64,000 nucleotides of DNA from Sphingomonas rosea (lineage in GTDB: Bacteria > Pseudomonadota > Alphaproteobacteria > Sphingomonadales > Sphingomonadaceae), in assembly GCF_039538065.1 (NCBI RefSeq), contig NZ_BAABBR010000001.1, forward strand, positions 682,001-746,000. Direction: 5' to 3'. Below the pieces are notes generated by a model. That model saw nothing but the letters and a program-made list of their open reading frames with translations. It was not told where the DNA came from and searched no databases. Both the position numbers and the translations under genes were made by a program. How positions within the stretch are numbered: the first letter of the stretch is position 1; the number at the start of each line of letters is the position of its first letter. This document shows, piece by piece, positions 1 through 10,055 of this stretch.

Positions 1-1027
1 TCGCCGTATCGCCGGCCAGCTTGGCCCGCGGCGAGAAACGATTGGCCGCGGTGCCGATGAGGTGCCAGCCTTCATTATTGAGATTGGTGGTATGGTTCGC
101 CTTGAATCCGCACTGCTTGGCGCCGCTCGACCGAACCAGGTCCTTGGTGACGTTTTGTGCCGGTGGGCAGGCCGAGCCGAGGCATGGCGCCAGGGTCACG
201 CCGGCGCCGCTGCTGATGTCGTAGATGTCGAAGCGGGTGTTGATCGCCGTGATCGCCGGGGTCGGGGAACCCGTGCTGACGCTTTGACTGCCCTCGATCT
301 GCTGGCACTGGAATACCGGATTCTCGAATGCCAGCCCCTTTTGCGTCGAGCCGGCATCCTGCGGGCCGATGTAGCCAAAATTACCCGGCGACCAGTTGTT
401 GCCCGTCTGCGAGACGGCCCGGATACCGGCGCCGCGGATCGCGTCCCAGTCGATCGCCGCGCCGGTCGGGGGGCAGATCATCAAGGGCGGCACCTTGCAC
501 AGCGCCGTGCCGAGACCCGCCCGGGCCTTGGCCGGAAGGTCGCCGGACGTGATCGCCCCGACGATCGGCGTCAGCGCGAAATTGGCGCGCCGCGCGCCCA
601 CGACAATTTCGACGAACCGCGCTTCCGCGACCGTTTCGGCCGGCGTGGTCGCAGCCTTGTCGGCGAAGAAGCGGATGCTTGAAGCCGTGTCGTCGGTGAT
701 GCCCGAACCATCGGCGTCGCAGACTCCCGTTTCGGCGATCGTCACCGGCAGGCCCCCGCCGTCATTGGCGAGGCGGGTCTCGTTCTGAATGACTTCGCGG
801 GCCGCGGCGACGGCCCGGCCGCACGCGCCGGCTTCACCGTCGAGCTGGCTCGCGGCAGCCAGCGCGGCCTGATCGGCGGCGCTCTGAAGTTCGGTGTCGA
901 GGGTCGCCATGCGGGCATAGTCGAAGGCGATACCTCCGGCCGCGATCAAACCGACAAGCGACAGCGCGACGATCGGAGCAACCGCTCCCGTTTCCTCTCC
1001 CGCCAGCCATCGGCACTTACCGAGCAC
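1..1027 (-). CDS. TadG/TadE-like Flp pilus-associated protein, partial (C-terminus outside window)
   Basis: About 342 codons are present and the frame runs open off the left edge, so the C-terminus is missing. The start is a GTG at 1027 preceded by an AAGGGGAG ribosome-binding site; no ATG fits. The N-terminus has one hydrophobic segment (about residues 14-32, containing APIVALSLVGLIAAGGIAF) followed by a YARMATLDTELQSAADQAAL motif, which is the usual entry of TadE/TadG-like pilus proteins (Flp pilus-assembly TadE/G-like family). The rest is a secreted-type domain with several cysteines. It sits 15 bp after the small lipoprotein and downstream of cpaC, so it is probably the last of the visible Tad genes and acts in the cell envelope as a minor pseudopilin or assembly factor. 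Confidence 0.8.
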   Translation of the reverse strand, partial: MLGKCRWLAGEETGAVAPIVALSLVGLIAAGGIAFDYARMATLDTELQSAADQAALAAASQLDGEAGACGRAVAAAREVIQNETRLANDGGGLPVTIAETGVCDADGSGITDDTASSIRFFADKAATTPAETVAEARFVEIVVGARRANFALTPIVGAITSGDLPAKARAGLGTALCKVPPLMICPPTGAAIDWDAIRGAGIRAVSQTGNNWSPGNFGYIGPQDAGSTQKGLAFENPVFQCQQIEGSQSVSTGSPTPAITAINTRFDIYDISSGAGVTLAPCLGSACPPAQNVTKDLVRSSGAKQCGFKANHTTNLNNEGWHLIGTAANRFSPRAKLAGDTA

Positions 1028-1042
1028 GACTCAAAACTCCCC

Positions 1043-1354
1043 TTAGTTGACCCCGCCGCCGCCACCACCACCACCGCTTCCGCTCACTGCCTGCGAGGTG
1101 CTGACCCGTTGGACGTCCTTCACCTTGTCGGTGCGGTAGCGCTTCGCGGCCGCGGCGGCCTTGTCGGCATCGCTCCCCGGCTGGCGCGCGTCGGCGGCGT
1201 AGACGGGATCCGGATTGATCGTCTGCACCGCCTTGTTCCAGGCGACAGCCTCGCCGAACTGGCGATCGACCGAGCCGGTGCGCGCATCGACCGTATTGCA
1301 GCCGGCAAGGCCGGCCGTCGCGACGATGAGGATCAGGCGGTGCTTAGAGGACAT
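1043..1354 (-). CDS. Small lipoprotein in the Tad pilus locus (cpaD position)
   Basis: The protein is 103 residues from an ATG at 1354, chosen because a GGA ribosome-binding site lies 8 bases upstream; upstream in-frame ATGs at 1360 and 1372 are less well placed. A lipobox LAGC puts the lipidated cysteine at residue 19. The mature part is charged, has a KRYRTDKVKDVQRV segment and ends in a run of eight glycines after SGS. It overlaps the end of cpaC by 11 bp. In Caulobacter-type Tad loci this position is held by cpaD, a larger lipoprotein, but I cannot recognise CpaD domains here. It may be a reduced or unrelated outer-membrane partner of the secretin. Confidence 0.7.
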   Translation of the reverse strand: MSSKHRLILIVATAGLAGCNTVDARTGSVDRQFGEAVAWNKAVQTINPDPVYAADARQPGSDADKAAAAAKRYRTDKVKDVQRVSTSQAVSGSGGGGGGGGVN

Positions 1355-2825
1355 GGCCATAATCCTTTTCAAAGCCGGTCGGCTTGGCCGCGGCAGTGGA
1401 TGGGGCCCCGCCCGCTGCAGGCGGCGGCGTTGATGGGCTCGTCACTCCGAGTTCGGGCGCGGCGCCGACGCCGGTGTCGGTTCGCCCGAGGAGGAAGAGG
1501 TCGGCTTCGTTCGGGGTGCGCACCCGGTCGGTCGGGACCTTGAGCTGGTCGGGCCGCACCGGCCGGACGAGCCGCGGGGTGACGATGATCACCAGCTCGG
1601 TCTCCTCGCGCTGGAAGCCGGTCGAGCGGAACAGCGTTCCGATGATCGGCAGCGAGCCGAGCAGCGGCACCTGCCGGATGGTATCCTGGAAGTCGCGGCG
1701 AAGCAGGCCCGCCATGGCGAAGCTCTCGCCGTCGCGCATCTCGACCACGGTCTTGGCGCGGCGGGTCTGGAGGCCCGGCACGCGAAGCCCGTTGATGATC
1801 ACCGAGGCGGTCGGATCGATCGAGCTGACCTCGGGCTCGACGACGAGGTTGATGACCCCGTCGGCCAGCACGGTCGGGGTGAAGGCGAGGCTGACGCCGA
1901 ATGGCTTGAACTGGACGGTGATCGCCTGGCTGCCGCCGCCGTTGTTCGTCCCCCCGCCATTGCCCTGGACGGTGGGGATCGGGAACTCGCCGCCCGCGAG
2001 GAAGCTCGCCGTCTCGCCCGACAGCGCGATCAGGGTCGGCTCGGCGAGCGTGGTGATCGCGCCCTTGCGCTCGAGCGCGTCGAGCGTGAGGTTGAAGTTG
2101 CTTCCGAACGCCCGAAACGTCCGCGAGATGATGCCGAAGCTGTCGGTGATCGCGCCGAGCGTCGGCGGGCCCGATCCGACCAGCCCCGCGCCGCCGCCGA
2201 TCGCGCCAGTCAGCTTGCCCGCGTCCGAGCCGACGAAGGTGCCGACGCCGATCTGCTTCAAGGCCGAGCGCTTCACCTCGGAGAAGCGGACCTCGAGCAT
2301 GACCTGCTGCGAGGAGCCGACCGAGAGGAGATTGACGACCTTGCCCGGCGCATAGGTTTCGGCGAGCTGGACCGCGCGGTCCGCCATCGGCCCGCTCGGC
2401 ACCATGCCTTCGAGCACCACCGCATCGTTCGAAAGTCGCGCCCCCATCTGGCCCGCCGGGAAAAGCTCGGCGAGCTGGCGGCGCAGGCCGAGGACATCGG
2501 GCCCGACCGCCACGTCCATCACCGCGATCAGCGTGTTGTTGCGATCGTAAAGGGTGAGGCTGGTGGTGCCCGCCTTCTTGCCCAGCACGTAGAGGCTGCT
2601 GCTGGTCAGCGGCAGGACGTCGGCAATCTCGGGATTGCCGATCAGCGCCTTGGCGAACGGCCGGTCCGACCGAAGCACCTGGCTCTTCGCTACCGGCACG
2701 ACGAGCTCGCCGGCATGCACCCCTTGCGCCTGCGTCAGGGTCGCCACCTGGGCGGCGGCCGAGACCGGCGCGAGCACCAGCGCGGCCATGCTGCCCAAGG
2801 CAGCGAGGATCGATCGACTAACCAC
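1344..2825 (-). CDS. cpaC: Tad pilus outer-membrane secretin CpaC (RcpA)
   Basis: The 493-residue protein forms the outer-membrane channel of the Flp pilus. I place the start at a GTG at 2825, which overlaps the cpaB stop by 8 bp and follows a G-rich ribosome-binding site; the longer frame upstream would lie inside cpaB. A signal peptide (SRSILAALGSMAALVLAP, then AAAQ) is followed by the N-terminal CpaC domain (KSQVLRSDRPFAKALIGNPE), a BON-like segment (VVLEGMVPSG) and a C-terminal secretin domain with the characteristic VPLLGSLPIIGTLF stretch and the VTPRLVRPV end. The last 60 residues are rich in proline and alanine. Gene order flp-cpaB-cpaC matches known Tad operons. Confidence 0.93.
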   Translation of the reverse strand: MVSRSILAALGSMAALVLAPVSAAAQVATLTQAQGVHAGELVVPVAKSQVLRSDRPFAKALIGNPEIADVLPLTSSSLYVLGKKAGTTSLTLYDRNNTLIAVMDVAVGPDVLGLRRQLAELFPAGQMGARLSNDAVVLEGMVPSGPMADRAVQLAETYAPGKVVNLLSVGSSQQVMLEVRFSEVKRSALKQIGVGTFVGSDAGKLTGAIGGGAGLVGSGPPTLGAITDSFGIISRTFRAFGSNFNLTLDALERKGAITTLAEPTLIALSGETASFLAGGEFPIPTVQGNGGGTNNGGGSQAITVQFKPFGVSLAFTPTVLADGVINLVVEPEVSSIDPTASVIINGLRVPGLQTRRAKTVVEMRDGESFAMAGLLRRDFQDTIRQVPLLGSLPIIGTLFRSTGFQREETELVIIVTPRLVRPVRPDQLKVPTDRVRTPNEADLFLLGRTDTGVGAAPELGVTSPSTPPPAAGGAPSTAAAKPTGFEKDYGHVL

Positions 2826-3759
2826 CAAAGCCCCCCACTTCGTAACTGGTTTGCGTGGTCCCCCTGACCACGTCGACACTGTTTCGCACGGCCTGCACCA
2901 TCGGTTGGGCGAGCGGTTTTGGCGTGGGTTTGCGAACGGGCGCACGTGCCGGCTTCACCGCGGTCCAGCCCGGGTTCGGCGGCGCGGCGAGGTTCGCCGC
3001 CGCGAGCTGCGGGCGATAGGTGCCGGCATAGGTGCCGTAACGCAGGTCCTCGAGGCTGACGGTCGAGAGCGCGAGTGCATCGTCCTGCTCGCCGGGCTTG
3101 CGCAGCACGAGGCTCAGATCGCCGACCTGCTGGCCGAGCGCGAGCTTCTGCGCCTCGAGCGGCGTCACTTCGAGCGTCGCGGTCTTGGCGGCCAGAGGCT
3201 TGCCTTCCTCGTCGCTCTTGGCGCGCTTGCCCATGGCGATGACCCGCGTGTTCTGCAGCAGGACATCGGTCACCTGTTCGTTGCTTCCGGTCTTGCCGGC
3301 AATCTGGCGGGTGATGAGGACGTCGACGCTGTCGGCCGGCTGGATGAAGCCCGCGACACCCGAGACGTCGTTGATCCGGACCGACACCGCCCGCTTGCCC
3401 TCCGGCAACAGCGCGGCGATCGACGCGCCCGCGCCGGGTCCGGTGACCTTGCCGGCCAGGATGAGTTCGTTCGCGGCGATCGGCATCAGCGCGATCCGAC
3501 GCTTGCCGGGCGCGATCAGCTCCGCGGCTTCGCTGAAGCTGCCGGCCGGAAGCGCGTCCTTGGGATAGTTGATGAAGCGGATATTCTCCTGCTTCAGCGC
3601 GGTGCCGTACTGGAGCGGCACCGCGGCGACGGCGACCTTCACCATGCCGTCGGGCGTCTGGCTGTTCTTGCCCGCGGTCAGGAAGGCATTGGCGAGGATG
3701 ACGGCGATCAGGCCGATAAAGACCGCGATGCCCAGAGCCATCAAGGATTGGCGATTCAT
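2818..3759 (-). CDS. cpaB: Flp pilus assembly protein CpaB (RcpC)
   Basis: The protein has 313 residues. An N-terminal membrane anchor (about residues 7-28) is followed by an SAF-type domain (VPLQYGTALKQENIRFINYP) and the RcpC/CpaB core with SVRINDVSGVAGFIQPADSVD, then a conserved ATLEVTPLEAQKLALGQQVG segment. CpaB is a periplasmic component of the Tad machine that supports the secretin. The gene lies 111 bp after flp and its stop overlaps the cpaC start, which suggests translational coupling. The C-terminal 70 residues are basic and proline-rich and look less conserved. The start ATG at 3759 lies directly before the anchor. Confidence 0.93.
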   Translation of the reverse strand: MNRQSLMALGIAVFIGLIAVILANAFLTAGKNSQTPDGMVKVAVAAVPLQYGTALKQENIRFINYPKDALPAGSFSEAAELIAPGKRRIALMPIAANELILAGKVTGPGAGASIAALLPEGKRAVSVRINDVSGVAGFIQPADSVDVLITRQIAGKTGSNEQVTDVLLQNTRVIAMGKRAKSDEEGKPLAAKTATLEVTPLEAQKLALGQQVGDLSLVLRKPGEQDDALALSTVSLEDLRYGTYAGTYRPQLAAANLAAPPNPGWTAVKPARAPVRKPTPKPLAQPMVQAVRNSVDVVRGTTQTSYEVGGFGG

Positions 3760-3870
3760 CAGTCTTATTCCCCGCTAGAGACTATTCGGCATCGTCGGCT
3801 ATCGAGAGCTGCGGCCAGTCATCAGTCGATTGGGCTGTTCGCGTTGTCACACGAACAGCCCGGAAACGAC

Positions 3871-4068
3871 TTAGCCCGCGGCCGCCGGCGCGCAGGTGGT
3901 GTCGCTCGGATCGTCGATGCAGCCCGAAGCGTTGTTCATTGCGTTACCAATGGACCCGCCGAGCGCGAGCGCGGCAACGGCAATACCCGAGCCGACAATG
4001 GCGAGGATGAGGGCATATTCGGCCGCCGAGGCGCCCGCGTCGTCCTTGAGCATCTTGATGAAAGTCAC
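3871..4068 (-). CDS. flp: Flp/PilA family type IVb prepilin
   Basis: This is the 65-residue major pilin of the Flp pilus. I choose a GTG at 4068 because AAGGAG lies 7 bases upstream; an ATG at 4074 sits only one base from the same ribosome-binding site. The short basic leader ends in DDAG, and processing by a TadV/CpaA-type peptidase would cut between G12 and A13, leaving the usual glutamate at +5 (ASAAEYAL). A hydrophobic helix follows (ILAIVGSGIAVAALALGG). The C-terminus carries two cysteines (SGCIDD and TTCAP), which could form a disulphide. No prepilin peptidase gene lies between it and cpaB. A CtrA-like site lies about 180 bp upstream. Confidence 0.9.
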   Translation of the reverse strand: MTFIKMLKDDAGASAAEYALILAIVGSGIAVAALALGGSIGNAMNNASGCIDDPSDTTCAPAAAG

Positions 4069-4240
4069 GTGCATTCTCCTTCCCTGAAGGACCCGCCCCA
4101 GCGCGGAACGTCCCCGGATCAAGCGTCACGGACTGGTGTCGAGGTTCCCCCCTCGACAATTGGTATTTCGGCGCGGCCGAAACCCGGGAAATACGCCCCC
4201 CAAGGCAGCGCCGACGGACCCCCAGGCCGGTCGGCTAGGG

Positions 4241-4255
4241 TTAAGAGAATGTTAA
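4241..4255. promoter_or_regulatory. Putative CtrA-binding site upstream of flp
   Basis: The sequence TTAA-GAGAATG-TTAA matches the CtrA consensus TTAA-N7-TTAA exactly and is followed by AC, as in many Caulobacter sites. Its centre is about 180 bp upstream of the flp start. In Caulobacter the pilin gene pilA is CtrA-dependent, which makes the placement plausible. Binding is an inference. Confidence 0.55.
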
Positions 4256-4341
4256 ACCTGATTTTATGTCAACGACGCACTTTGGCGCCGACGAGCGTCG
4301 ATGAATTGTGAATGGCGCCTAAGGATTTGAGTTGGGCTGAT

Positions 4342-4356
4342 TTTGGCACCGCCAAA
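4342..4356. promoter_or_regulatory. Palindrome TTTGGC-N3-GCCAAA, possible operator
   Basis: A perfect 6-bp inverted repeat with a 3-bp centre lies in the AT-rich part of the flp upstream region. The shape suits a dimeric regulator, but no cognate factor can be named. Confidence 0.25.
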
Positions 4357-4464
4357 CTGTTCCGCTTCGGGATTCTGATTTTACCGTTCAGGATCACAAA
4401 GTGGCAGATTTAGCGCGATTCCCGCCAAGAGAATCAATTCGGAATCAGAACGAGTCGTGATGAC

Positions 4465-5250
4465 TCACGCTGGCAAGCGATGTCGGAAAGTAACATTCAC
4501 TCGGGTCGAAAGTAGGAGGTAAGGAAGCCAAAGGGCGATACTGATCAACACCTTCTTCACATTGCCGTCGAGCAGCCCGTGCAACGCGCCCGCGACGCCC
4601 GTCGGCAGTCCGACGGCCATGCTGACATGCGCGATGAAGAGTTGCGACGCGATGTCGACCATCCACACCAGGAGGAGGAAACGGGGGAACAGCGCGACGC
4701 GGCGCAGCGCCATCACGAAGGCGATGACGTAGAGGCTGCTGAGCAGGACCACGTCGACCGTCATCGCTAGATGCAGGGTCGCAAGCCACGCGGGTGCTCC
4801 GGCGGAGATGGCGGGCATGGTCACGAGATATTCGGCGGTGCGGACCGGCACATTGATCAGCATGCCGATCAGCAGCGACAGCATGATCCCGCTGGTGCCG
4901 TAGAGCGCATGGCGCTCTGCTTCATGGCGTCCGACATCCCGCCAGCGACCGACCTGCGCGAGGCGCAAGCTCGGCTGCGGCAGCCGGTCGCCATCGGCGA
5001 ACCAGCGCAGCGCCAGGACGAAGGTCGCGACGGGCGCGACGGTCAGGAGGATGTAGGGCGCAACCGTCGTTTCGCCCGCGCTTGCCGCAGGGCTGAACAG
5101 GATGCGAAGCACGGATGCGACGGCGACGAGGAGAAACCAGCCGACCGCGATCTGCGGAAGCCGCTGCTCGAGCCGTGCGAGCATGCCGGTCGAGCGACCG
5201 TGGAGGCGCTCGCTCAGGGCTCGGAACATGGCAATGGCAGCAGCGGGCAC
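4465..5250 (-). CDS. Integral membrane protein, DUF2569-like
   Basis: The protein is about 261 residues if it starts at the GTG at 5250, which has a GGAAGGAAG ribosome-binding site; an ATG at 5229 is an alternative. I see at least five hydrophobic segments, including VGWFLLVAVASVLRILF, APYILLTVAPVATFVLALRW and VVLLSSLYVIAFVMAL. The pattern of short loops and the end (LWLPYLLLSTRVNVTFRHR) resemble the DUF2569 family of inner-membrane proteins of unknown function; this is recognition by eye and not firm. It stands alone between the pilus locus and the glucan locus, 111 bp from the GH3 stop. No function is proposed. Confidence 0.65.
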   Translation of the reverse strand: MPAAAIAMFRALSERLHGRSTGMLARLEQRLPQIAVGWFLLVAVASVLRILFSPAASAGETTVAPYILLTVAPVATFVLALRWFADGDRLPQPSLRLAQVGRWRDVGRHEAERHALYGTSGIMLSLLIGMLINVPVRTAEYLVTMPAISAGAPAWLATLHLAMTVDVVLLSSLYVIAFVMALRRVALFPRFLLLVWMVDIASQLFIAHVSMAVGLPTGVAGALHGLLDGNVKKVLISIALWLPYLLLSTRVNVTFRHRLPA

Positions 5251-5361
5251 GTAAAGCTTCCTTCCACGACGCCCGCTCCTTTTCTCCCACAACCCCTTTT
5301 GGCTTGGTTAATGCCCTGTCCGTTTCGCCGGTTCCTGCCGTTTCGCCTCCGTTATGGAAAA

Positions 5362-7749
<2,388 letters not shown>

Positions 7750-7762
7750 CCGCCCCGCTCCA

Positions 7763-7776
7763 TGAGAACGTTCTCA
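7763..7776. promoter_or_regulatory. LacI-type operator upstream of the GH3 gene
   Basis: TGAGAACGTTCTCA is a perfect 14-bp palindrome with the central CG typical of LacI/GalR operators. It lies 14-27 bp before the GH3 start, where a bound repressor would block transcription. It shares the core GAACGTTC with the two operators at 14534 and 14558, which points to one regulator for all three. Confidence 0.75.
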
Positions 7777-7814
7777 AGAAATGTCTCGCATGCACCCCCT
7801 GCCTTTGCAAGCGG

Positions 7815-9002
7815 CTAACGCGCCGCGCGCATCCGCCACAGAAGAATGGTCGCCGCGAGCGCGCAGCCGGCGAGCGCGAGGAACAGGCCGGTGAAACCGA
7901 AGCTCGGCACCAGCGCAAGCGTCAGCCACGGCATCACGAGCGAGGGTCCGGTGTTCGTCAGGTTAAAGACGCCAAGGTCGCGCCCGCGATGGTCGGGCCG
8001 CGGCAGCACCCGCAGTGTCTGTGCGCTGTGGAGCGAGAGAAAGACCGAGGCCGACAAGCCGAATAGGACGTAGCCCCCGATCGCGACCTCAAGCCCCTTC
8101 GCCGAGGCCATGACGAGGAGCCCCGCGCCGGCGCCGGCCGCGCACAAGGTGAGCGGCGCGAAGGGACGATCGTGGCGGTCGGCCCAGCGCCCCGCCGCCA
8201 GCGCCAGCGGCACCGCACCAAGCAGGATCAAGCCGAAGATCTGCGCGACGCGGGCGTCGGTCATCGCCGGATCGATCGCGCGAAACCAGAACAACAAAAA
8301 CGCGAAGAGCGCCGCCTCCGAAATCTGCACGAGCAGCCGCGCCAGCCACATGCGCACGATCTCGCCCCGCCGCCGGGAACGTGGGCCGGCTTCCGTCGGG
8401 CGTCCGTCGACATCGGTAATGCGGCGCGGTCGTCCGACAAGCAGCACCGGCATGACGCAGAGGAAGACCAATAATGCGACAAGCCACAGCCGCACGTCCG
8501 CCGAGGCCAGTCCAGGCAGGGTCACCAGCACCCCCGCCCCGGCTCCCGCCGCTGGCGCGAAAGCGAGCAATCCGCCGAGAACCCCTTTTTGCTGATCAGG
8601 GACCACGTCCCCCGCCCAAGCGCTCAAGGGCGCCAGCATCATGTTGAGCCCGACTTGCCACGCCACGAGCAGGGCGATCACTTGCCACGGCGAGCGGGTC
8701 ATCCCGAAGGCGCCGAGCAGCAGCGACGACAATAGCAAACCCGCCGCGATCCACGGCACTCGTCGGCGGGTCGCGTCGCTCGCCCAGCCGAAGCCGATGT
8801 TCGACAGGCTCGCCGAGATCGCGCCGAAAAAGGTCGCAAAGGCCAGCCAGGCGACATCCTGGTCGGCTGCCATCGCGGTGATCCGAAGCGGCAGCAGGAT
8901 CGTGAGAAAGGGCACATAGGCGACCGATCCGCCGGCCACCGCGAGCGCATAGAGCCACAGGAAGCGCCGCGACTGAAGCGCCGGGACGCTGCCCTGCGTC
9001 AA
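7815..9002 (-). CDS. Major facilitator superfamily sugar transporter
   Basis: The protein has 395 residues with about twelve hydrophobic segments in two halves. The loop after the second segment (GWASDATRRRVPW) and its counterpart in the second half (GRWADRHDRPFAP) are the MFS signature loops. The family imports small solutes across the inner membrane with a cation or proton. Its start overlaps the stop of the LacI gene (ATGA), and it lies between two beta-glucanases, so glucose or short beta-glucan oligosaccharides are the likely substrates; this is inferred from context only. Confidence 0.85.
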   Translation of the reverse strand: MTQGSVPALQSRRFLWLYALAVAGGSVAYVPFLTILLPLRITAMAADQDVAWLAFATFFGAISASLSNIGFGWASDATRRRVPWIAAGLLLSSLLLGAFGMTRSPWQVIALLVAWQVGLNMMLAPLSAWAGDVVPDQQKGVLGGLLAFAPAAGAGAGVLVTLPGLASADVRLWLVALLVFLCVMPVLLVGRPRRITDVDGRPTEAGPRSRRRGEIVRMWLARLLVQISEAALFAFLLFWFRAIDPAMTDARVAQIFGLILLGAVPLALAAGRWADRHDRPFAPLTLCAAGAGAGLLVMASAKGLEVAIGGYVLFGLSASVFLSLHSAQTLRVLPRPDHRGRDLGVFNLTNTGPSLVMPWLTLALVPSFGFTGLFLALAGCALAATILLWRMRAAR

Positions 9003-10051
9003 ACGGGCGCCGGTCCGGTCGAGCCGCGCTCGATCAGCCGCGCGGGCACCACCACCGGAAGCCTGGGCATTTTCTCGCCCCGGCTCGCCGCGATCAGCAA
9101 TTCGACCGCCTGGCTCACGGTCTCGGCGATCGGCTGATCGATCGCGGTCAGCGGCGGATTGGCGAAGGTAGTGACGGGGGTGTTGTCGAAGCTGACCAGC
9201 GAGAGCGCTTGCGGAATGGCGATCCCCATGGCTTCGGCGACGTCGCGGGTCGCCAGCGCCATCTGGTCGTTGCTGGCCAGGATCGCGGTCGGCCGCGGCT
9301 CGAGCGACAGCAATGCCCGCGCTGCCGCCACGCCGGAGTCATAGCTGAAGTCGCCCCGCACGCAGAGCCCTTCGCGCGGCAGCCCCGCTTCCGCCATCGC
9401 GTCGCGCCAGCCCGCCTTGCGCCACTCGCTCAGCGAATATTCGGCCGAGCCGGCGATGAAGCCGATCCGCCGGTGGCCGAGCGCGACCAGCTTGGCGGTC
9501 GCGTCACGCGCCGCATCCTCGTCGCCCATGACCAGCGGGATCCCGCCGGCCTGTCCGGTCGAGCCGATCCGGGCATAGGGCACGCGGCGGCTTTCGAGGA
9601 AGGCGGTGATCTTGGGATTGTCCGAATGGGGCGGCGTCAGGATCACGCCGTCCGGCTGAAGCGCGGCAAGCGTCGCCGTCAGCTCGCGCTCGACATGATC
9701 GTCATGCGTGTCGACCAACTCGAACAGCATCCGGTAGCCATGCTCGGCGCATTTCAGCATGCCTCCCAGCAGCATCTGGTCGACCCAGTCCGAGCCCTGC
9801 CGCGCGCGCCACGCCTCGATCGTGCGGTCACGGTCGTTGAGCGCGAGAATGAGGTAGGAGCGCGAGCCGCTCATCCGCTGCGCCGCGATCGAGGGAATGT
9901 ATCCCAGCCGGTCGATCGCTTCCTGTACCCGCTCGCGCATCTCCTCGCGGACATTGGGCTCGGCGTTGATGACCCGGCTTACCGTCTGAAGCGAAACCCC
10001 GGCATCGGCGGCGACATGCTTGATCGTGACGGCCTGGCGCCTTCTCGGCAT
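8999..10051 (-). CDS. LacI family transcriptional regulator
   Basis: The protein has 350 residues. The N-terminal helix-turn-helix is clear (TIKHVAADAGVSLQTVSRVI) with the hinge region after it (AAQRMSGSRSY). The rest is a periplasmic-binding-protein-like sensor domain with EWRKAGWRDAM, LASNDQMALA and LSLVSFDNTPV, as expected of LacI/GalR proteins that bind a sugar ligand. It is 4 bp downstream of the GH16 gene and overlaps the transporter, so it is co-transcribed with the genes it probably controls. The three palindromes with core GAACGTTC in this locus are its probable operators. Confidence 0.93.
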   Translation of the reverse strand: MPRRRQAVTIKHVAADAGVSLQTVSRVINAEPNVREEMRERVQEAIDRLGYIPSIAAQRMSGSRSYLILALNDRDRTIEAWRARQGSDWVDQMLLGGMLKCAEHGYRMLFELVDTHDDHVERELTATLAALQPDGVILTPPHSDNPKITAFLESRRVPYARIGSTGQAGGIPLVMGDEDAARDATAKLVALGHRRIGFIAGSAEYSLSEWRKAGWRDAMAEAGLPREGLCVRGDFSYDSGVAAARALLSLEPRPTAILASNDQMALATRDVAEAMGIAIPQALSLVSFDNTPVTTFANPPLTAIDQPIAETVSQAVELLIAASRGEKMPRLPVVVPARLIERGSTGPAPV

Positions 10052-10055
10052 CGGC

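Larger units (their letters stand above)
4069..4464. other. Intergenic region upstream of flp
   Basis: The 396 bp between flp and the next gene hold no convincing reading frame. The stretch is visibly lower in GC than its surroundings between about 4235 and 4450, as expected for a promoter region. It contains a TTAA-N7-TTAA site (4241-4255) and a spaced palindrome TTTGGC-ACC-GCCAAA (4342-4356). I could not identify confident -35/-10 elements. Confidence 0.6.
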
